DNA of 64,000 bases from Nilaparvata lugens (Eukaryota > Arthropoda > Insecta > Hemiptera > Delphacidae): contig NC_052517.1 of the NCBI RefSeq assembly GCF_014356525.2, positions 2,176,742 to 2,240,741 on the forward strand. Reading direction: 5' to 3'. The notes beneath the pieces are model-generated. The model was not told where the DNA came from. It saw nothing but the letters and a program-made list of their open reading frames with translations, and searched no databases. Numbering within the stretch: the stretch's first letter is position 1; each line of letters begins with the position of its first letter. Both the position numbers and the translations under genes were made by a program. Of the stretch, positions 63,820-64,000 are shown one piece after another.

Positions 63820-64000
63820 GATCGAGCGAAGTGAGGTCTAAGATTCAAGTCGACGATTTGGCATTTCTCTTAATGTTTATATGTTTTTATGTTGCGCATT
63901 TACGGCGAAATAATAGATTTTCATGAAATTTGACAGGTATGTTCCTTTTTAAATTGCACGTCGACGTATATACAAGGTTTTTGGAAATTTTGCAGTTCAA
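63820..64000 (+). mobile_element. Family H element, start only
   Basis: ATTGATCGAGCGAAGTGAGG onward matches the family H 5' end. It interrupts a T-family TIR and continues past the window edge. Confidence 0.7.

Overview
This is a eukaryotic, almost certainly insect, nuclear genomic window. It is AT-rich, has spliced genes with introns of 1 to 10 kb, and is packed with nested transposable elements and satellites. The gene structure and the repeat vocabulary resemble a hemipteran, most likely a planthopper such as Nilaparvata lugens. That species call is an impression from repeat style and was not tested. There is one assembly gap, a run of Ns at 54139-54238.

The recognisable protein-coding content is two tandem plus-strand paralogs of the SERHL2/kraken-type serine hydrolase family (alpha/beta hydrolase fold). 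Gene 1 (525-9987) has five exons. It carries HGW, GHG and the nucleophile elbow GHSLGG. Its intron 2 appears to use a GC donor, and its last exon needs several frame changes to match the paralog. Gene 2 (17972-36941) has the same exon phases, and exons 3 and 4 have identical lengths in both genes (233 and 193 nt). Only the last 51 nt of its exon 2 are visible, and these abut a degenerate repeat array. Its C-terminus runs into a polypurine-encoded Glu/Lys tail and, beyond the stop, an in-frame acidic extension.

Downstream of gene 2, the 37.5-46.1 kb block recurs in order at 54.2-61.5 kb. The shared parts are the gene 2 3'UTR, an ATCGAT-rich block, a foldback element, a tRNA-derived SINE, a purine/pyrimidine hairpin with a conserved loop, and a minus-strand NW-x-x-PDY coding segment. 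This implies a segmental duplication of about 16 kb, and the second 3'UTR copy has lost the AATAAA. The minus-strand segments (46.08, 48.83 and 61.45 kb) may be an uncharacterised secreted, highly charged protein family or its decayed copies. This is the least explained coding signal in the window.

The rest is repeats. They include a TA-flanked MITE family ('T', TIR GTGAGGTCCACGTTATAAT) found singly and as satellite-like arrays, Helitron ends, a Helentron/HINE-like family, two tRNA-derived SINE families, palindromic and foldback elements, minisatellites inside introns, and hundreds of bases of GAA/CTT repeats. Several nested insertions give exact element boundaries.
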